Below are positions 36,780 to 45,575 of a stretch of 64,000 bases of DNA, in pieces (the first letter of the stretch is position 1; each line of letters begins with the position of its first letter). A model generated the notes under the pieces. It did no database searches and was not told the origin of the DNA. It was given only the letters and a program-made list of their open reading frames with translations. The translations under genes were made by a program, and so were the position numbers. The DNA comes from Persicitalea sp963716085 (GTDB lineage Bacteria; Bacteroidota; Bacteroidia; Cytophagales; Spirosomataceae): assembly GCA_963716085.1 (NCBI GenBank), contig OY970288.1, positions 2,790,001 to 2,854,000 of the forward strand, in the 5' to 3' direction.

Positions 36780-37838
36780 ATGAACCTGACGACTTTTTAC
36801 CCCGGCCCTTCGCAACTCTATCCGCAGGTCGAAGGCTACCTACTCGACGCTTACCGCGCTGGAATTCTGAGCATGAATCACCGCTCACCCGCCTTCATGG
36901 ATATGTTGGCGCAGACGGTTGCCGCCATGCACGATAAGCTGAGCATCCCGGCCGATTACGAGATCTACTTCACCTCCTCGGCTACTGAGTGCTGGGAAAT
37001 TATTTCACAATCCCTGGTCCAGAAGGGTAGCCTCCATGCTTACAACGGGGCTTTTGGGCAAAAATGGTTTGAATATGCCAGTCGGCTTCATTCTACTACC
37101 AGTCATTCGTTTGGCTTGGAAGAAGAACTGAACGTTGAAGAGAATATGCATTTTGCCACCGCCGAAATTCTTTGCCTGACCCACAACGAAACTTCCAACG
37201 GTACCGCCCTGAACGCCCCAACGCTAAAACAAATAAGGGGAGACTTCAAAGGCATCATAGCCATCGACGCTACTTCTTCGATGGCGGGCGTGGCGTTACC
37301 CTGGGAGTCGGGCGATGTGTGGTTTGCCTCGGTACAGAAGTGCTTCGGGCTGCCGCCGGGACTGGGCGTGCTCGTGGTATCACCCGCTGCTATCGAACGC
37401 GCCGAGGCAATCGGGGAGCGAGAACATTACAACAGCCTGCTGTTTATGCGGGATAATTTCATAAAGCACCAGACTCCTTATACGCCAAACACGCTCGGTA
37501 TTCATCTGCTCAGACGCGTTATGGCGCAGGTACCCACCATTGAGGTGGTTGACCAGTTCATTTCCCAAAGGGCAGCAGATTTCTACGCATTCTTGGATAA
37601 AAACTCATTTCGAACGCTCGTTCAGAACCCTGAGGTGCGTTCCTCGACAGTAATTACTATACAAGCAGAAGAAGCCCACCTTAAAAATATAAAAGCGCAA
37701 GCCACAGAAGCCACAATTCTGTTAGGGAACGGCTACGGAGCGTGGAAACCGACGACTTTCCGAATCGCTAACTTCCCCGCGCTCACCGCCAGTGATTTTG
37801 GGCGACTTCGAGATTTATTGCAAAAAAATCGTCCGTAA
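36780..37838 (+). CDS. Class V aminotransferase, SerC-like
   Basis: 352 residues of the PLP fold-type I class V family. FYPGPSQLYPQVEGYL and TSSATECWEII form the N-terminal substrate and cofactor regions; ETSNGTALNAP and AIDATSSMAG contain the cofactor Asp; SVQKCFGLPPGLGVLV holds the PLP Lys (near residue 186). The C-terminal GNGYGAWKPTTFRIANFP corresponds to the GYG...FRI end of phosphoserine aminotransferases. It begins the base after the phosphatase stop. Phosphoserine, alanine-glyoxylate or another activity cannot be separated by eye. Confidence 0.8.
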   Translation: MNLTTFYPGPSQLYPQVEGYLLDAYRAGILSMNHRSPAFMDMLAQTVAAMHDKLSIPADYEIYFTSSATECWEIISQSLVQKGSLHAYNGAFGQKWFEYASRLHSTTSHSFGLEEELNVEENMHFATAEILCLTHNETSNGTALNAPTLKQIRGDFKGIIAIDATSSMAGVALPWESGDVWFASVQKCFGLPPGLGVLVVSPAAIERAEAIGEREHYNSLLFMRDNFIKHQTPYTPNTLGIHLLRRVMAQVPTIEVVDQFISQRAADFYAFLDKNSFRTLVQNPEVRSSTVITIQAEEAHLKNIKAQATEATILLGNGYGAWKPTTFRIANFPALTASDFGRLRDLLQKNRP

Positions 37839-37919
37839 GTTCTTTTGAGTAAATAATGACTTGGTCCAGGCTTTTGGGAGCAAACCACATTCAAACTGCC
37901 CCTCTCCGTGACCGACACC

Positions 37920-38624
37920 ATGCTAGAACAGTACCAGGATCAAACCAAGTGCCTGGTTGCCCTCGACTCCATTATTTTTGGCTTCGATGGCGAAGAACTC
38001 AAACTCCTACTGGTCAAGCGCGGGGTGGAAAAACAGGGTGACACCTGGTCGTTGATGGGTGGATGGTTGCGTCCAACCGAAGATACGGAGGATGCCGCAT
38101 CCCGGATTTTGTTTCAACTCACCGGTATTAGTGACGTCTACCTGGAACAACTTCAGGTTTTTGGTAACCCCTACCGAGATCCCGTCGAACGTACGGTCTC
38201 GATCGCTTACTTTGCCCTAATCAACGTGGCCGACTACGCCAGCGTTATCTCTCAAACGTTCGAGGCTCAGTGGTTTTCCATTCAAGAGTTACCCATCTTA
38301 CTATTCGATCACGGGTGCATGGTGCAGCTAGCCATCGAGCGACTCCGTTACAAAGCCACCCAGCACCCAATCGGATTTGAATTACTGCCCGCAAAATTTA
38401 CAATCCCTCAACTTCAAAATTTGTACGAAGCCATTTTTGATACTGAATTCGACAAGCGAAATTTCAGCCGCAAAATCCTATCGACCAAACTGTTGATTAA
38501 GCTCGATGAAAAGCAAAGGGGCTATTCCAAAAAAGGGGCGTACTTGTACAGGGTCGATCAGGAGGAGTACCGCAAAGTGTTTGACACCTTTCTGAATTTC
38601 GTCCCCAATGGATTTATGGCTTGA
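37920..38624 (+). CDS. NrtR/AraR-like regulator: Nudix-like domain plus winged helix
   Basis: 234 residues from ATG at 37920 (GTG at 37908 also possible). Residues 10-140 form a Nudix fold (VALDSIIFGFDGEELKLLLVKRG), but the Nudix box GWLRPTEDTEDAASRILFQLTG lacks the REuxEExGu glutamates that bind metal. Residues 145-230 (FTIPQLQNLYEAIFDTEFDKRNFSRKI) are the winged helix of NrtR/AraR-type repressors. In Bacteroidota such proteins sense sugars or ADP-ribose-like ligands. Target genes are not obvious from context. Confidence 0.85.
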   Translation: MLEQYQDQTKCLVALDSIIFGFDGEELKLLLVKRGVEKQGDTWSLMGGWLRPTEDTEDAASRILFQLTGISDVYLEQLQVFGNPYRDPVERTVSIAYFALINVADYASVISQTFEAQWFSIQELPILLFDHGCMVQLAIERLRYKATQHPIGFELLPAKFTIPQLQNLYEAIFDTEFDKRNFSRKILSTKLLIKLDEKQRGYSKKGAYLYRVDQEEYRKVFDTFLNFVPNGFMA

Positions 38625-38754
38625 CTGGTAATTCCTGCGTATCTCCACGTTTCGTTTGGGTAGCACCGGTCTTCTGCCGACCTTTGCGCCGGATCGCCGG
38701 ATCGCCGGGCCGTCAGGCCACCGGGGCGACCTATTTCAAAATCAGCCGTACGAA

Positions 38755-39327
38755 ATGTTTAATTTAAAGGAAATTGCCTCCGTCACGCTTATACTGTTCG
38801 CGGTAATCGACATCGTGGGTGCCGTGCCGGTCGTGGTGGATTTACGCAAGAAAGTCGGACACATCGAGTCTGAAAAGGCCACCATCGTGGCGGGTATCAT
38901 CATGATAGTCTTCCTTTTTGTGGGAGAAAATATTCTGAAACTTTTCGGCGTGGACATTGCCTCCTTCGCTGCCGCAGGGGCCATCGTCATTTTTCTCATT
39001 GGGCTCGAAATGATCCTCGGGCGCAATATCTTCAAGCATGGCGACGTGGACACTTCGTCGGCGTCGATTGTTCCCATCGCGTTTCCGATTATCGCCGGAG
39101 CCGGTACCATGACCACCCTGATCTCGCTTCGTGCCACTTATGAGCTTGCCAATGTGCTGGTGGGCGTGTTCGTCAATTTATTTCTAGTCTACCTGGTACT
39201 AAAGTCATCCGCTTGGATCGAGCGCAAACTGGGCCGGGCCGGGGAAGACATCCTCCGGCGGGTCTTTGGCATCATTCTGTTAGCCATAGCGGTGAAGTTG
39301 TTCAGGGTGAATTTTCTGTTAGAGTAA
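38755..39327 (+). CDS. MarC family integral membrane protein
   Basis: 190 residues from ATG at 38755; the frame runs further upstream but through GC-rich non-coding sequence. Six hydrophobic helices, with ASVTLILFAVIDIVGAVPVVVDL at the start and FPIIAGAGTMTTLISL in the middle, matching MarC/YchE/YhgN. The function of this inner-membrane family is not established. Single gene. Confidence 0.9.
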   Translation: MFNLKEIASVTLILFAVIDIVGAVPVVVDLRKKVGHIESEKATIVAGIIMIVFLFVGENILKLFGVDIASFAAAGAIVIFLIGLEMILGRNIFKHGDVDTSSASIVPIAFPIIAGAGTMTTLISLRATYELANVLVGVFVNLFLVYLVLKSSAWIERKLGRAGEDILRRVFGIILLAIAVKLFRVNFLLE

Positions 39328-39432
39328 CAGAGTTTTAAAGGCACAGAGTGGGACGGCCCATGCCGCACAAAATGAAGCGCTTCATCGCAAGAGCAGTTTC
39401 AACTAACACATACACAGTAAAACCATCATACC

Positions 39433-39981
39433 GTGAAACAGAAGAACCCCAAACCATTAGCTTTTTCGCCTTCCGGCGACCAACAGCCGATGCAGCAACT
39501 CGACAGCCTGAACCAAGTGGCTGAATTCCACCAGACTTTCAAACATCCGGTGCTGGAAGTGCCGATGATTCCTTCGGAAGACCGCAGCCGTTTGCGGGTG
39601 GCACTTTTGGCCGAAGAATTAAAGGAATTGGAAGTGGCAATTTTACAAAACGACATCGTAGAAGTCGCTGACGCGCTTTGCGATTTACAGTATGTACTTT
39701 CAGGCGCAGTGCTGGAATTCGGTTTGGGGGAAAAATTCGTGGACTTGTTCAACGAGGTTCAGCGCTCCAACATGTCCAAAGCCTGCAATTCAATGGAAGA
39801 GGCCGAAGCTACGATGCAGCACTATAAAGACAAAGGCGTCAATTGCCATTTCAAAGAAGACAGTGGCAAATACTTGGTGTACAGAACTTCGGACAACAAA
39901 ACCCTGAAAAATATACATTACTCTCCGGCAGATTTAGTGAGTATTCTCAGTGCGGACAGTAACATCAAGCCGAAGAGTTAA
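39433..39981 (+). CDS. MazG-like nucleoside triphosphate pyrophosphohydrolase family protein
   Basis: 182 residues from a GTG (an ATG at 39490 is the alternative). The all-alpha NTP-PPase signature is present: LRVALLAEELKELEVAI (ExxE) and DIVEVADALCDLQYVLSGAV (DxxD), about residues 55-95. A C-terminal extension (MQHYKDKGVNCHFKED) is shared with phage- and Bacteroidota-type members. Likely hydrolyses a nucleoside triphosphate; the substrate is unknown. Confidence 0.82.
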   Translation: MKQKNPKPLAFSPSGDQQPMQQLDSLNQVAEFHQTFKHPVLEVPMIPSEDRSRLRVALLAEELKELEVAILQNDIVEVADALCDLQYVLSGAVLEFGLGEKFVDLFNEVQRSNMSKACNSMEEAEATMQHYKDKGVNCHFKEDSGKYLVYRTSDNKTLKNIHYSPADLVSILSADSNIKPKS

Positions 39982-40072
39982 ATTTTGTCGATAAGTTGAC
40001 TACTCCATTAGTAAAATCCGGCAGACGGCTCACAATCAAGGTCTTTACGCGACACGCTTAACTCCATCGACA

Positions 40073-41314
40073 ATCAAACACTTCAACCTGCTTCCCCGCT
40101 TCCTCCGTTACGTCAAAATCGACACGCAATCGGACCCTCATTCGGAGACCTTTCCGAGTACCGAGAAGCAGCGTGACCTGAGTAAATTGCTTCTGGTGGA
40201 GTTGCAGGAGATGGGGATCAAAGACGCACACCTGGATGAGCACGGTTACGTGTACGCCACCATTCCGGCAACCAGTACCAAGCGCAATGTCCCGGTCATC
40301 TGCTTTTGCTCGCACGTGGATACTTCACCCGATGTGACGGGCTTCAACGTCAAGCCCATCGTGCACGAAAGCTGGCAGGGCGACGATATCGTATTGCCAG
40401 ACGATCCGCGGCAAATCATCAGGATAACGGAGCATCCCGATTTGGCCCAGCAAATTGGCAATGACATCGTCACTGCCAGCGGCACGACACTCCTGGGTGC
40501 GGACAATAAGGCAGGCGTGGCTGAGATTATGGCCGCTGCCGAATATTTGATGCAAAATGCAGCCATCAAGCATGGCCCGATTCGTATCCTCTTCACGCCC
40601 GACGAGGAAGTAGGACGCGGCACGCAACATGTGGACATGCAAAAACTAGGGGCTGATTTTGGCTACACGGTAGATGGTGAAACGCTGGGCACGCTCGAAA
40701 ATGAAACCTTTTCGGCGGATGGCGCGCAAATCCGAATCCAAGGCGTAAGCACGCATCCGGGATTTGCCAAAGGAAAGCTGGAAAATGCGCTAAAGATTGC
40801 TTCGGATGTCATCGCGGCCTTACCCAAGAACAGTCTTTCACCTGAAACTACCGAGGGCAAAGAGGGCTTTATTCATCCGGTGGGCATGCAGGGCGGTCAG
40901 GATGAAGCTAAGGTTGACCTTATCCTGCGCGATTTCAATATGGTGGGTCTAAAACAGAAGGCTGATCTGCTCCGCCAAATCACGCAGGAAGTTCTGCAGC
41001 AATACCCCAATTCAAAAGCCGACATTAGAATCACCGAACAATACCGCAACATGAAGGAGGTGCTCGACAAGTACCCACAGGTGGTGGATAACGCCATCCA
41101 GGCCATGCTTCGTGTCGGACTGGCCGCTGAGACACGCAGCATCCGGGGCGGCACCGACGGCTCACGACTATCCTTCATGGGCCTCCCCTGCCCTAACATC
41201 TTTGCGGGCGAACACGCCTTCCACTCCCGCCAGGAATGGGTTTCGGTGCAGGATATGGAAAAAGCAGTGGAGGTGATTGTGGAGATTGTAAAAGTTTGGG
41301 AGGAAAAGGGTTAA
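40073..41314 (+). CDS. pepT: Peptidase T, without a recognisable ATG/GTG/TTG start
   Basis: Zinc tripeptide aminopeptidase (M20). Ligand motifs: CSHVDTSPD, LGADNKAGVAE, TPDEEVGRGTQH, YTVDGETLG and GEHAFHSRQEWVS. The family N-terminus (FNLLPRFLRYVKIDTQSD) is encoded upstream of the first TTG at 40187, in an open frame with no ATG or GTG back to the stop at 39992. Starting at the ATC at 40073 gives 413 residues, the normal length, so a mutated or rare ATC start, or a sequence error, is likely. A TTG start at 40187 would remove about 38 conserved residues. Confidence 0.85.
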   Translation: MKHFNLLPRFLRYVKIDTQSDPHSETFPSTEKQRDLSKLLLVELQEMGIKDAHLDEHGYVYATIPATSTKRNVPVICFCSHVDTSPDVTGFNVKPIVHESWQGDDIVLPDDPRQIIRITEHPDLAQQIGNDIVTASGTTLLGADNKAGVAEIMAAAEYLMQNAAIKHGPIRILFTPDEEVGRGTQHVDMQKLGADFGYTVDGETLGTLENETFSADGAQIRIQGVSTHPGFAKGKLENALKIASDVIAALPKNSLSPETTEGKEGFIHPVGMQGGQDEAKVDLILRDFNMVGLKQKADLLRQITQEVLQQYPNSKADIRITEQYRNMKEVLDKYPQVVDNAIQAMLRVGLAAETRSIRGGTDGSRLSFMGLPCPNIFAGEHAFHSRQEWVSVQDMEKAVEVIVEIVKVWEEKG

Positions 41315-41332
41315 TGTTTAGATGAATCGCAA

Positions 41333-41427
41333 GGTACTAGGTACTGGCGAGGCCGGCCTTCCGGTACTGGGTACTGGCGGGGCCGGCCTTCCGGTACTGG
41401 GTACTGGGTACTGGGTACTGGGTACTG
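41333..41427. repeat. Nested 30-bp and 7-bp tandem repeats
   Basis: Two 30-bp units (41333-41362 and 41363-41392) each begin with two copies of a ggtactg-like heptamer followed by a GC-rich ggccggcctt tail. They run into five perfect copies of ggtactg (41393-41427). The array lies between pepT and rnhA, directly before a copy of the tgcctttggaac repeat (41458-41485). Confidence 0.85.
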
Positions 41428-41510
41428 GGAAATCAGCCTTCCGCCCAAATCTACTTTGTGCCTTTGGACCTTTGCGCCTTTGGAACTTTACCCCTTTACC
41501 CCTTAAAAAA

Positions 41511-42149
41511 ATGGCTAAAAAAAAGCAGAAATACTACGTGGTCTGGCAAGGGCGGCAGTCGGGGGTTTTTACCGATTGGAAGGAGTGTGAGGCCCAGATC
41601 AAAGGATTTCAGGATGCGAGGTTCAAGTCTTTCGATAGCTTGAAGGAAGCCGAAGCCGCCATCGATCGCAACTATTGGGAATTTGTCACAAAAAAGGGTG
41701 AAGCCAAACCACTGAATATTCCCATTCCCCCGCACATCGGTCAGCCCATCAAAGACAGCATCGCCGTGGATGCCGCCTGGAACACCGACACGGGCGATAT
41801 GGAATACCAGGGAATCTATCTGGGAACCAACGAGCGCATCTTCCTGCAAGGACCCTATTTCGATGGCACCAACAACATTGGCGAATTCCTGGCCATTGTC
41901 CACGGTCTGGCTTATCTCAAAAATAACGGCAGTACGATCCCGATCTACACCGACTCCCGAACCGCGATGGCCTGGATTAGAAAAAAACACGCTAACACCA
42001 AACTAGCCCTTACGCCCCTCAATAAAGAACTCTTCGAACTGCTCCAACGCGCCGAACGCTGGCTGGCAGCAAATAAATACCCGAACAAAATCCTGAAATG
42101 GGAAACCAAGTACTGGGGTGAAAACCCCGCCGACTTTGGCAGAAAGTAG
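41511..42149 (+). CDS. rnhA: Ribonuclease H1 with N-terminal hybrid-binding domain
   Basis: 212 residues from ATG at 41511; the frame runs upstream through the tandem repeats and is not coding there. Residues 5-50 (YYVVWQGRQSGVFTDWKECEAQIKGFQDARFKSF) are the RNA-DNA hybrid-binding (caulimovirus viroplasmin-like) domain. The catalytic domain follows: AVDAAWN (first Asp), NNIGEFLAI (Glu), YTDSRTAMAW (Asp) and a final Asp in NPADFG. Removes RNA from RNA-DNA hybrids. Confidence 0.9.
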   Translation: MAKKKQKYYVVWQGRQSGVFTDWKECEAQIKGFQDARFKSFDSLKEAEAAIDRNYWEFVTKKGEAKPLNIPIPPHIGQPIKDSIAVDAAWNTDTGDMEYQGIYLGTNERIFLQGPYFDGTNNIGEFLAIVHGLAYLKNNGSTIPIYTDSRTAMAWIRKKHANTKLALTPLNKELFELLQRAERWLAANKYPNKILKWETKYWGENPADFGRK

Positions 42150-42173
42150 TTAAAACCTAACAATTCCATTCAG

Positions 42174-42213
42174 TCTCCCTCTCCTCTCAGGAGAGGGCCG
42201 GGGTGAGGTGAGG
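42174..42213. repeat. Dispersed hairpin repeat (ccctctcct-ctc-aggagaggg)
   Basis: A 9-bp perfect stem at 42177-42197 followed by ccggggtgaggtgagg. This is a widely known intergenic repeat type, which when translated on the other strand gives SPRPSPERRG. Between rnhA and the methyltransferase; may act as a transcript hairpin. Confidence 0.7.
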
Positions 42214-42219
42214 TAAAAC

Positions 42220-42942
42220 ATGGCACGAAATTCGTTCTTCCAATTCAAACAGTTCCGCATCCAGCAAGACCGCTGCGCCATGAAGGTCTGCACGGACGCC
42301 TGCGCATTCGGTGCCTGGGCCAATATTTCAAACGCGAAATCCATCCTGGACATCGGAACCGGCACGGGACTGCTGTCTTTAATGGCCGCCCAAAGAAACC
42401 CGGAAGCATTGATCGACGCCGTAGAAATCGACGAAGTTGCCGCCCGGCAAGCCACAGAAAACATTGCAAACAGTCCATTCTCAACCAAAATCGATGTTTT
42501 TCAAACGGCCATTCAGGATTATGAACCAGGCTATAAGTACGATGCTATCTTAGTCAATCCACCGTTTTACCAAAATGATCTGCGCTCGCCCGACCCTAAG
42601 GTCAACCAGGCGCACCACGCGGCGACCTTGACATTTGAAGAGTTGCTCAAATCATTAGTCAGGCTTTTGAAAGAGGAAGAAAGTTGGCATATTCTATTAC
42701 CGATTCAAGAAAGTAAACACCTCACAGCAAGTGCACTTGACCAGGACTGGGTGAAGCACCGCGAACTTGTACTGTATCATTCATCAAAGCACGAACCGTT
42801 CCGCTCGCTGACTACTTTTTCGCGGCTACCGGCAAGCGATGCACCCAATATTTCCGAAAAGCTGGCCATCTACGAACCCGACAGTTCGATCCACACGCTT
42901 GCTTTTCGCCAACTTTTACGGGAATTTTACCTGAATTTTTGA
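42220..42942 (+). CDS. tRNA1(Val) adenine-N6-methyltransferase-like protein
   Basis: 240 residues. FQFKQFRIQQDRCAMKVCTDACAFGAW is the family N-terminus. The SAM site is ILDIGTGTGLLSLMAAQR (about 43-60), and the catalytic NPPF follows (ILVNPPFYQND, about 108-118), specific for N6-adenine or related exocyclic amine methylation. Matches YfiC/TrmN6, which modifies A37 of tRNA-Val1. The following glycosyltransferase starts six bases after its stop, so they may be cotranscribed. Confidence 0.85.
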   Translation: MARNSFFQFKQFRIQQDRCAMKVCTDACAFGAWANISNAKSILDIGTGTGLLSLMAAQRNPEALIDAVEIDEVAARQATENIANSPFSTKIDVFQTAIQDYEPGYKYDAILVNPPFYQNDLRSPDPKVNQAHHAATLTFEELLKSLVRLLKEEESWHILLPIQESKHLTASALDQDWVKHRELVLYHSSKHEPFRSLTTFSRLPASDAPNISEKLAIYEPDSSIHTLAFRQLLREFYLNF

Positions 42943-42948
42943 CAATCT

Positions 42949-43938
42949 ATGCCCGACACCTCCCCGCAAATATCGGTTCTCATTCCCTTATACAACGAGG
43001 AAGAATCGCTGCCCGAACTCCACGATTGGATCGTCCGTGTTATGGAGTCAAACGGATTGAGCTACGAAATCCTTTTCATGGACGATGGTAGTCGTGACGG
43101 TTCCTGGGAAGTCATCCGGCAGCTTTCCCGCAAAAATCCGCGCGTGCGCGGAATGCGCTTTACGCGCAACTACGGAAAGACCGCCGCCCTTCAAACGGGC
43201 TTTCAGGCCGTGCGGGGTGAGGTCGTCATCACCATGGACGCCGATCTGCAGGACAGTCCCGAAGAGATCCCCGAACTCTACCGCATGGTCACCGAGGACA
43301 ACTACGACCTGGTCTCCGGTTGGAAGCAAAAGCGCTACGACCCAATCACCAAGACCCTCCCCACGAAACTTTTCAACGCCGCCACGCGCTCCATTTCGGA
43401 CGTAAAGCTCCACGACTTCAATTGCGGCCTGAAAGCCTACCGCAGCGACGTCGTCAAGAACATCACCATTTATGGCGAAATGCACCGCTACATTCCCGTC
43501 ATCGCCAAATGGAACGGGTTCAGCCGCATTGGCGAGAAGGTGGTTCAGCACCAGGCCCGGAAGTACGGCACGACCAAGTTTGGCCTCGAACGCTTCATGT
43601 ACGGCTTCTTGGATTTACTTTCGATTGCTTTCGTGAACAAGTTCGGTCGACGACCGATGCACTTTTTTGGTAGTCTGGGTACTTTGATGTTTTTCTTTGG
43701 CTCTATGCTGGCGCTATGGCTCATCGGGCTGAAAGTGTACAATATTTATACACATCAACCATTCCGCAACGTCACCGAAAATCCGCTCTTCTTCATTGCT
43801 CTCACCGTAATTATTGTGGGTTCGCAACTTTTTTTAGGGGGCTTTCTTGGAGAATTACTGGTCAAGCAGTCTATCAATCAGACGGGCGATTATTTGATTG
43901 CCGATGAAGTGGGAAAGGTCAAGCCGTTGCTAAATTAA
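42949..43938 (+). CDS. Family 2 glycosyltransferase, polyprenyl-phosphate sugar synthase type
   Basis: 329 residues. GT-A domain: VLIPLYNEEESLPEL, FMDDGSRDGSWE, MDADLQDSPEEIPEL (metal-binding DxD-like) and DFNCGLKAYR. The C-terminal region has two membrane helices (about 240-262 and 277-300). This is the layout of dolichol-/undecaprenyl-phosphate mannosyl or glucosyl transferases (GtrB/DpmA type), transferring a sugar from a nucleotide donor to a lipid carrier on the inner membrane. Acceptor pathway unknown. Confidence 0.9.
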   Translation: MPDTSPQISVLIPLYNEEESLPELHDWIVRVMESNGLSYEILFMDDGSRDGSWEVIRQLSRKNPRVRGMRFTRNYGKTAALQTGFQAVRGEVVITMDADLQDSPEEIPELYRMVTEDNYDLVSGWKQKRYDPITKTLPTKLFNAATRSISDVKLHDFNCGLKAYRSDVVKNITIYGEMHRYIPVIAKWNGFSRIGEKVVQHQARKYGTTKFGLERFMYGFLDLLSIAFVNKFGRRPMHFFGSLGTLMFFFGSMLALWLIGLKVYNIYTHQPFRNVTENPLFFIALTVIIVGSQLFLGGFLGELLVKQSINQTGDYLIADEVGKVKPLLN

Positions 43939-44056
43939 ACGCAAAGGACGCTAAGTAAAAGCAGGGGCCGCAAAGGCTTTTGTCCTAAATTCTCTGCGCA
44001 CTCTGCGGAAATCTGAGCGGCATGCGCTCTGCGTTCTCCGCGTTAAAAATACTCGC
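43939..44056. repeat. Degenerate GCAAAGG / CTCTGCG intergenic repeat
   Basis: The gap holds gcaaaggacgctaag and gccgcaaaggc, then ctctgcgcactctgcgg and gcgctctgcgttctccgcg. These are degenerate GC(A/T)-type units in both orientations, related in style to the other dispersed intergenic repeats. No promoter or gene is evident. Confidence 0.45.
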
Positions 44057-45355
44057 ATGAAAAAATTCCTGGCACTCTTCCTTCTTTCTCTCCCCCTCGC
44101 CGCCCAAACCAAACTCACTACCGACATCCCCCACCAAAACCTGGTGGTCGCCAAAAACCCCGAGGCCGTGGGGCTGTCCCCCGAGCGCGTACAGCGGCTC
44201 GATCGCGTGATGAAGGGCTTCGTCGAGCAGGGCAAACTCCCCGGCCTCGTGGCGATCCTGATTCGCAACGGCCAAATCGTGTACCATCAGGCGTACGGCC
44301 TGGCCGACGTGGCTTCGCAACGTCCCATGCAGAAGGACGATATTTTTCGCATTGCCTCCATGACCAAGGCCATCACGGCCACGGCGGTGATGATGCTCTA
44401 CGAAGAAGGCAAATTCAGTTTGGATGATCCTATTTCGAAGTACATTCCCGAATTTAGGAACCCAACGGTGCTCAAATCCTTCCGCTTCAGCGATAGCACC
44501 TACACGACCGAACCCGCCAACTCCGAGATCACCATCCGGCAGTTGATGAGCCACACTTCGGGCCTGGGCTACGGCATGATCGACGGCGATGAGCGCTTCA
44601 AAGCCCTATACCAGAAGGGCGGTGTCACGGATTTGTTCACGACTGACTCCATCAGCATCGGCGAGAGCGTCAGGAGACTGGCCAAACTACCCCTGCATTT
44701 TCATCCGGGCGAAAAGTACTCCTATTCCGAGGGGCTGGACGTCATGGGGTACTTTGTCGAAATCATGTCCGGCATGACCTTCGCCGACTACCTGCAGACG
44801 CATATTTTTGAGCCGCTGGGAATGAGCGATACCTACTTTTATTTGCCGGAAAGCAAAAGCAATCGCTTGGTTACCATTCACCGACCCGAGGGCGGGAGCT
44901 GGAACGCGTTCCCCACGACTTTTTACGATCCCGACTACCCGCGCCGGGGCGCTAAGCGCTTCTACTCCGGCGGCGCGGGACTATCTTCCACAGCCAGGGA
45001 CTACGCCACTTTCCTGCAAATGCTCGTCAACGGCGGGGCCTACAACGGCAAGCGCTTCCTCAGCCGCGTGAACACTAAACTGCTCACGGTATCCAACCAA
45101 ACGGGTACTTTATACGGCGGCGAAGGCGGACCCGAGCATTTCAGCCTGGGATTCAGCGTCGTCAACCCCATCGGCCACGACCGCGGCTTGGGAAGCGTGG
45201 GGAAATTCAGATGGGGCGGGTATTTCAACACCAACTACTTCGCCGACCCGCAGGAGAAAATCGTGGCCGTGCTGATGAAGCAAACGCAGAATGTGGGCGG
45301 TGATGCGAGTGAGGCCGCTTTTGTTCGGATGATCTATCAGGCGTTGGATGATTGA
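44057..45355 (+). CDS. Serine hydrolase, class C beta-lactamase-related family
   Basis: 432 residues. Signal peptide (KKFLALFLLSLPLAAQ). Nucleophile motif SMTK in FRIASMTKAITATAVM (about residue 107), the family's QLMSHTSGLGYG, YSYSEGLDVMG in the position of the YxN motif and a C-terminal RWGGYFNTNYFADP segment at the KTG-like strand. Periplasmic or lipoprotein-less exported esterase, peptidase or penicillin-binding type; it is not evidence of antibiotic resistance. Single gene. Confidence 0.88.
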   Translation: MKKFLALFLLSLPLAAQTKLTTDIPHQNLVVAKNPEAVGLSPERVQRLDRVMKGFVEQGKLPGLVAILIRNGQIVYHQAYGLADVASQRPMQKDDIFRIASMTKAITATAVMMLYEEGKFSLDDPISKYIPEFRNPTVLKSFRFSDSTYTTEPANSEITIRQLMSHTSGLGYGMIDGDERFKALYQKGGVTDLFTTDSISIGESVRRLAKLPLHFHPGEKYSYSEGLDVMGYFVEIMSGMTFADYLQTHIFEPLGMSDTYFYLPESKSNRLVTIHRPEGGSWNAFPTTFYDPDYPRRGAKRFYSGGAGLSSTARDYATFLQMLVNGGAYNGKRFLSRVNTKLLTVSNQTGTLYGGEGGPEHFSLGFSVVNPIGHDRGLGSVGKFRWGGYFNTNYFADPQEKIVAVLMKQTQNVGGDASEAAFVRMIYQALDD

Positions 45356-45370
45356 AGCCTTTTATAGTGG

Positions 45371-45440
45371 TACCGCCCGGAGGGCTAGCGATAGTCGTCA
45401 CTCGGCAGAGCCGAGCGACTGCGGCGGCTACAGGATAGTC
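45371..45440. repeat. REP-like hairpin repeat, copy A
   Basis: taccgcccggagggcta, then agtcg-tca-ctcggc-aga-gccgag-cgact, a two-part stem-loop. The same family occurs inverted at 49452-49513: the two share the cgccc-gagggcta segment and the ctcggc/gccgag hairpin. Confidence 0.75.
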
Positions 45441-45575
45441 ATCATCGGGTGGCCGGTCCGCCGGTGCGGCTCCACTCGGCGGGAGCTCTACCGTGTGGCG
45501 CCTGTTGATTTTTCGTACATTGGAAAGTTTTCAACCCTGTTACTCGACAACGTTGAGTCAAACCAGAAAAAGAAC

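Noticed and set aside
39372..39385. 14-bp palindrome atgaagcgcttcat in the MarC-MazG gap
   Set aside because: A single copy with no promoter alignment; it could be chance.
45348..45575. Longer N-terminus of the small membrane protein at 45576
   Set aside because: The extension runs through the REP-like hairpin and is not hydrophobic or conserved-looking.
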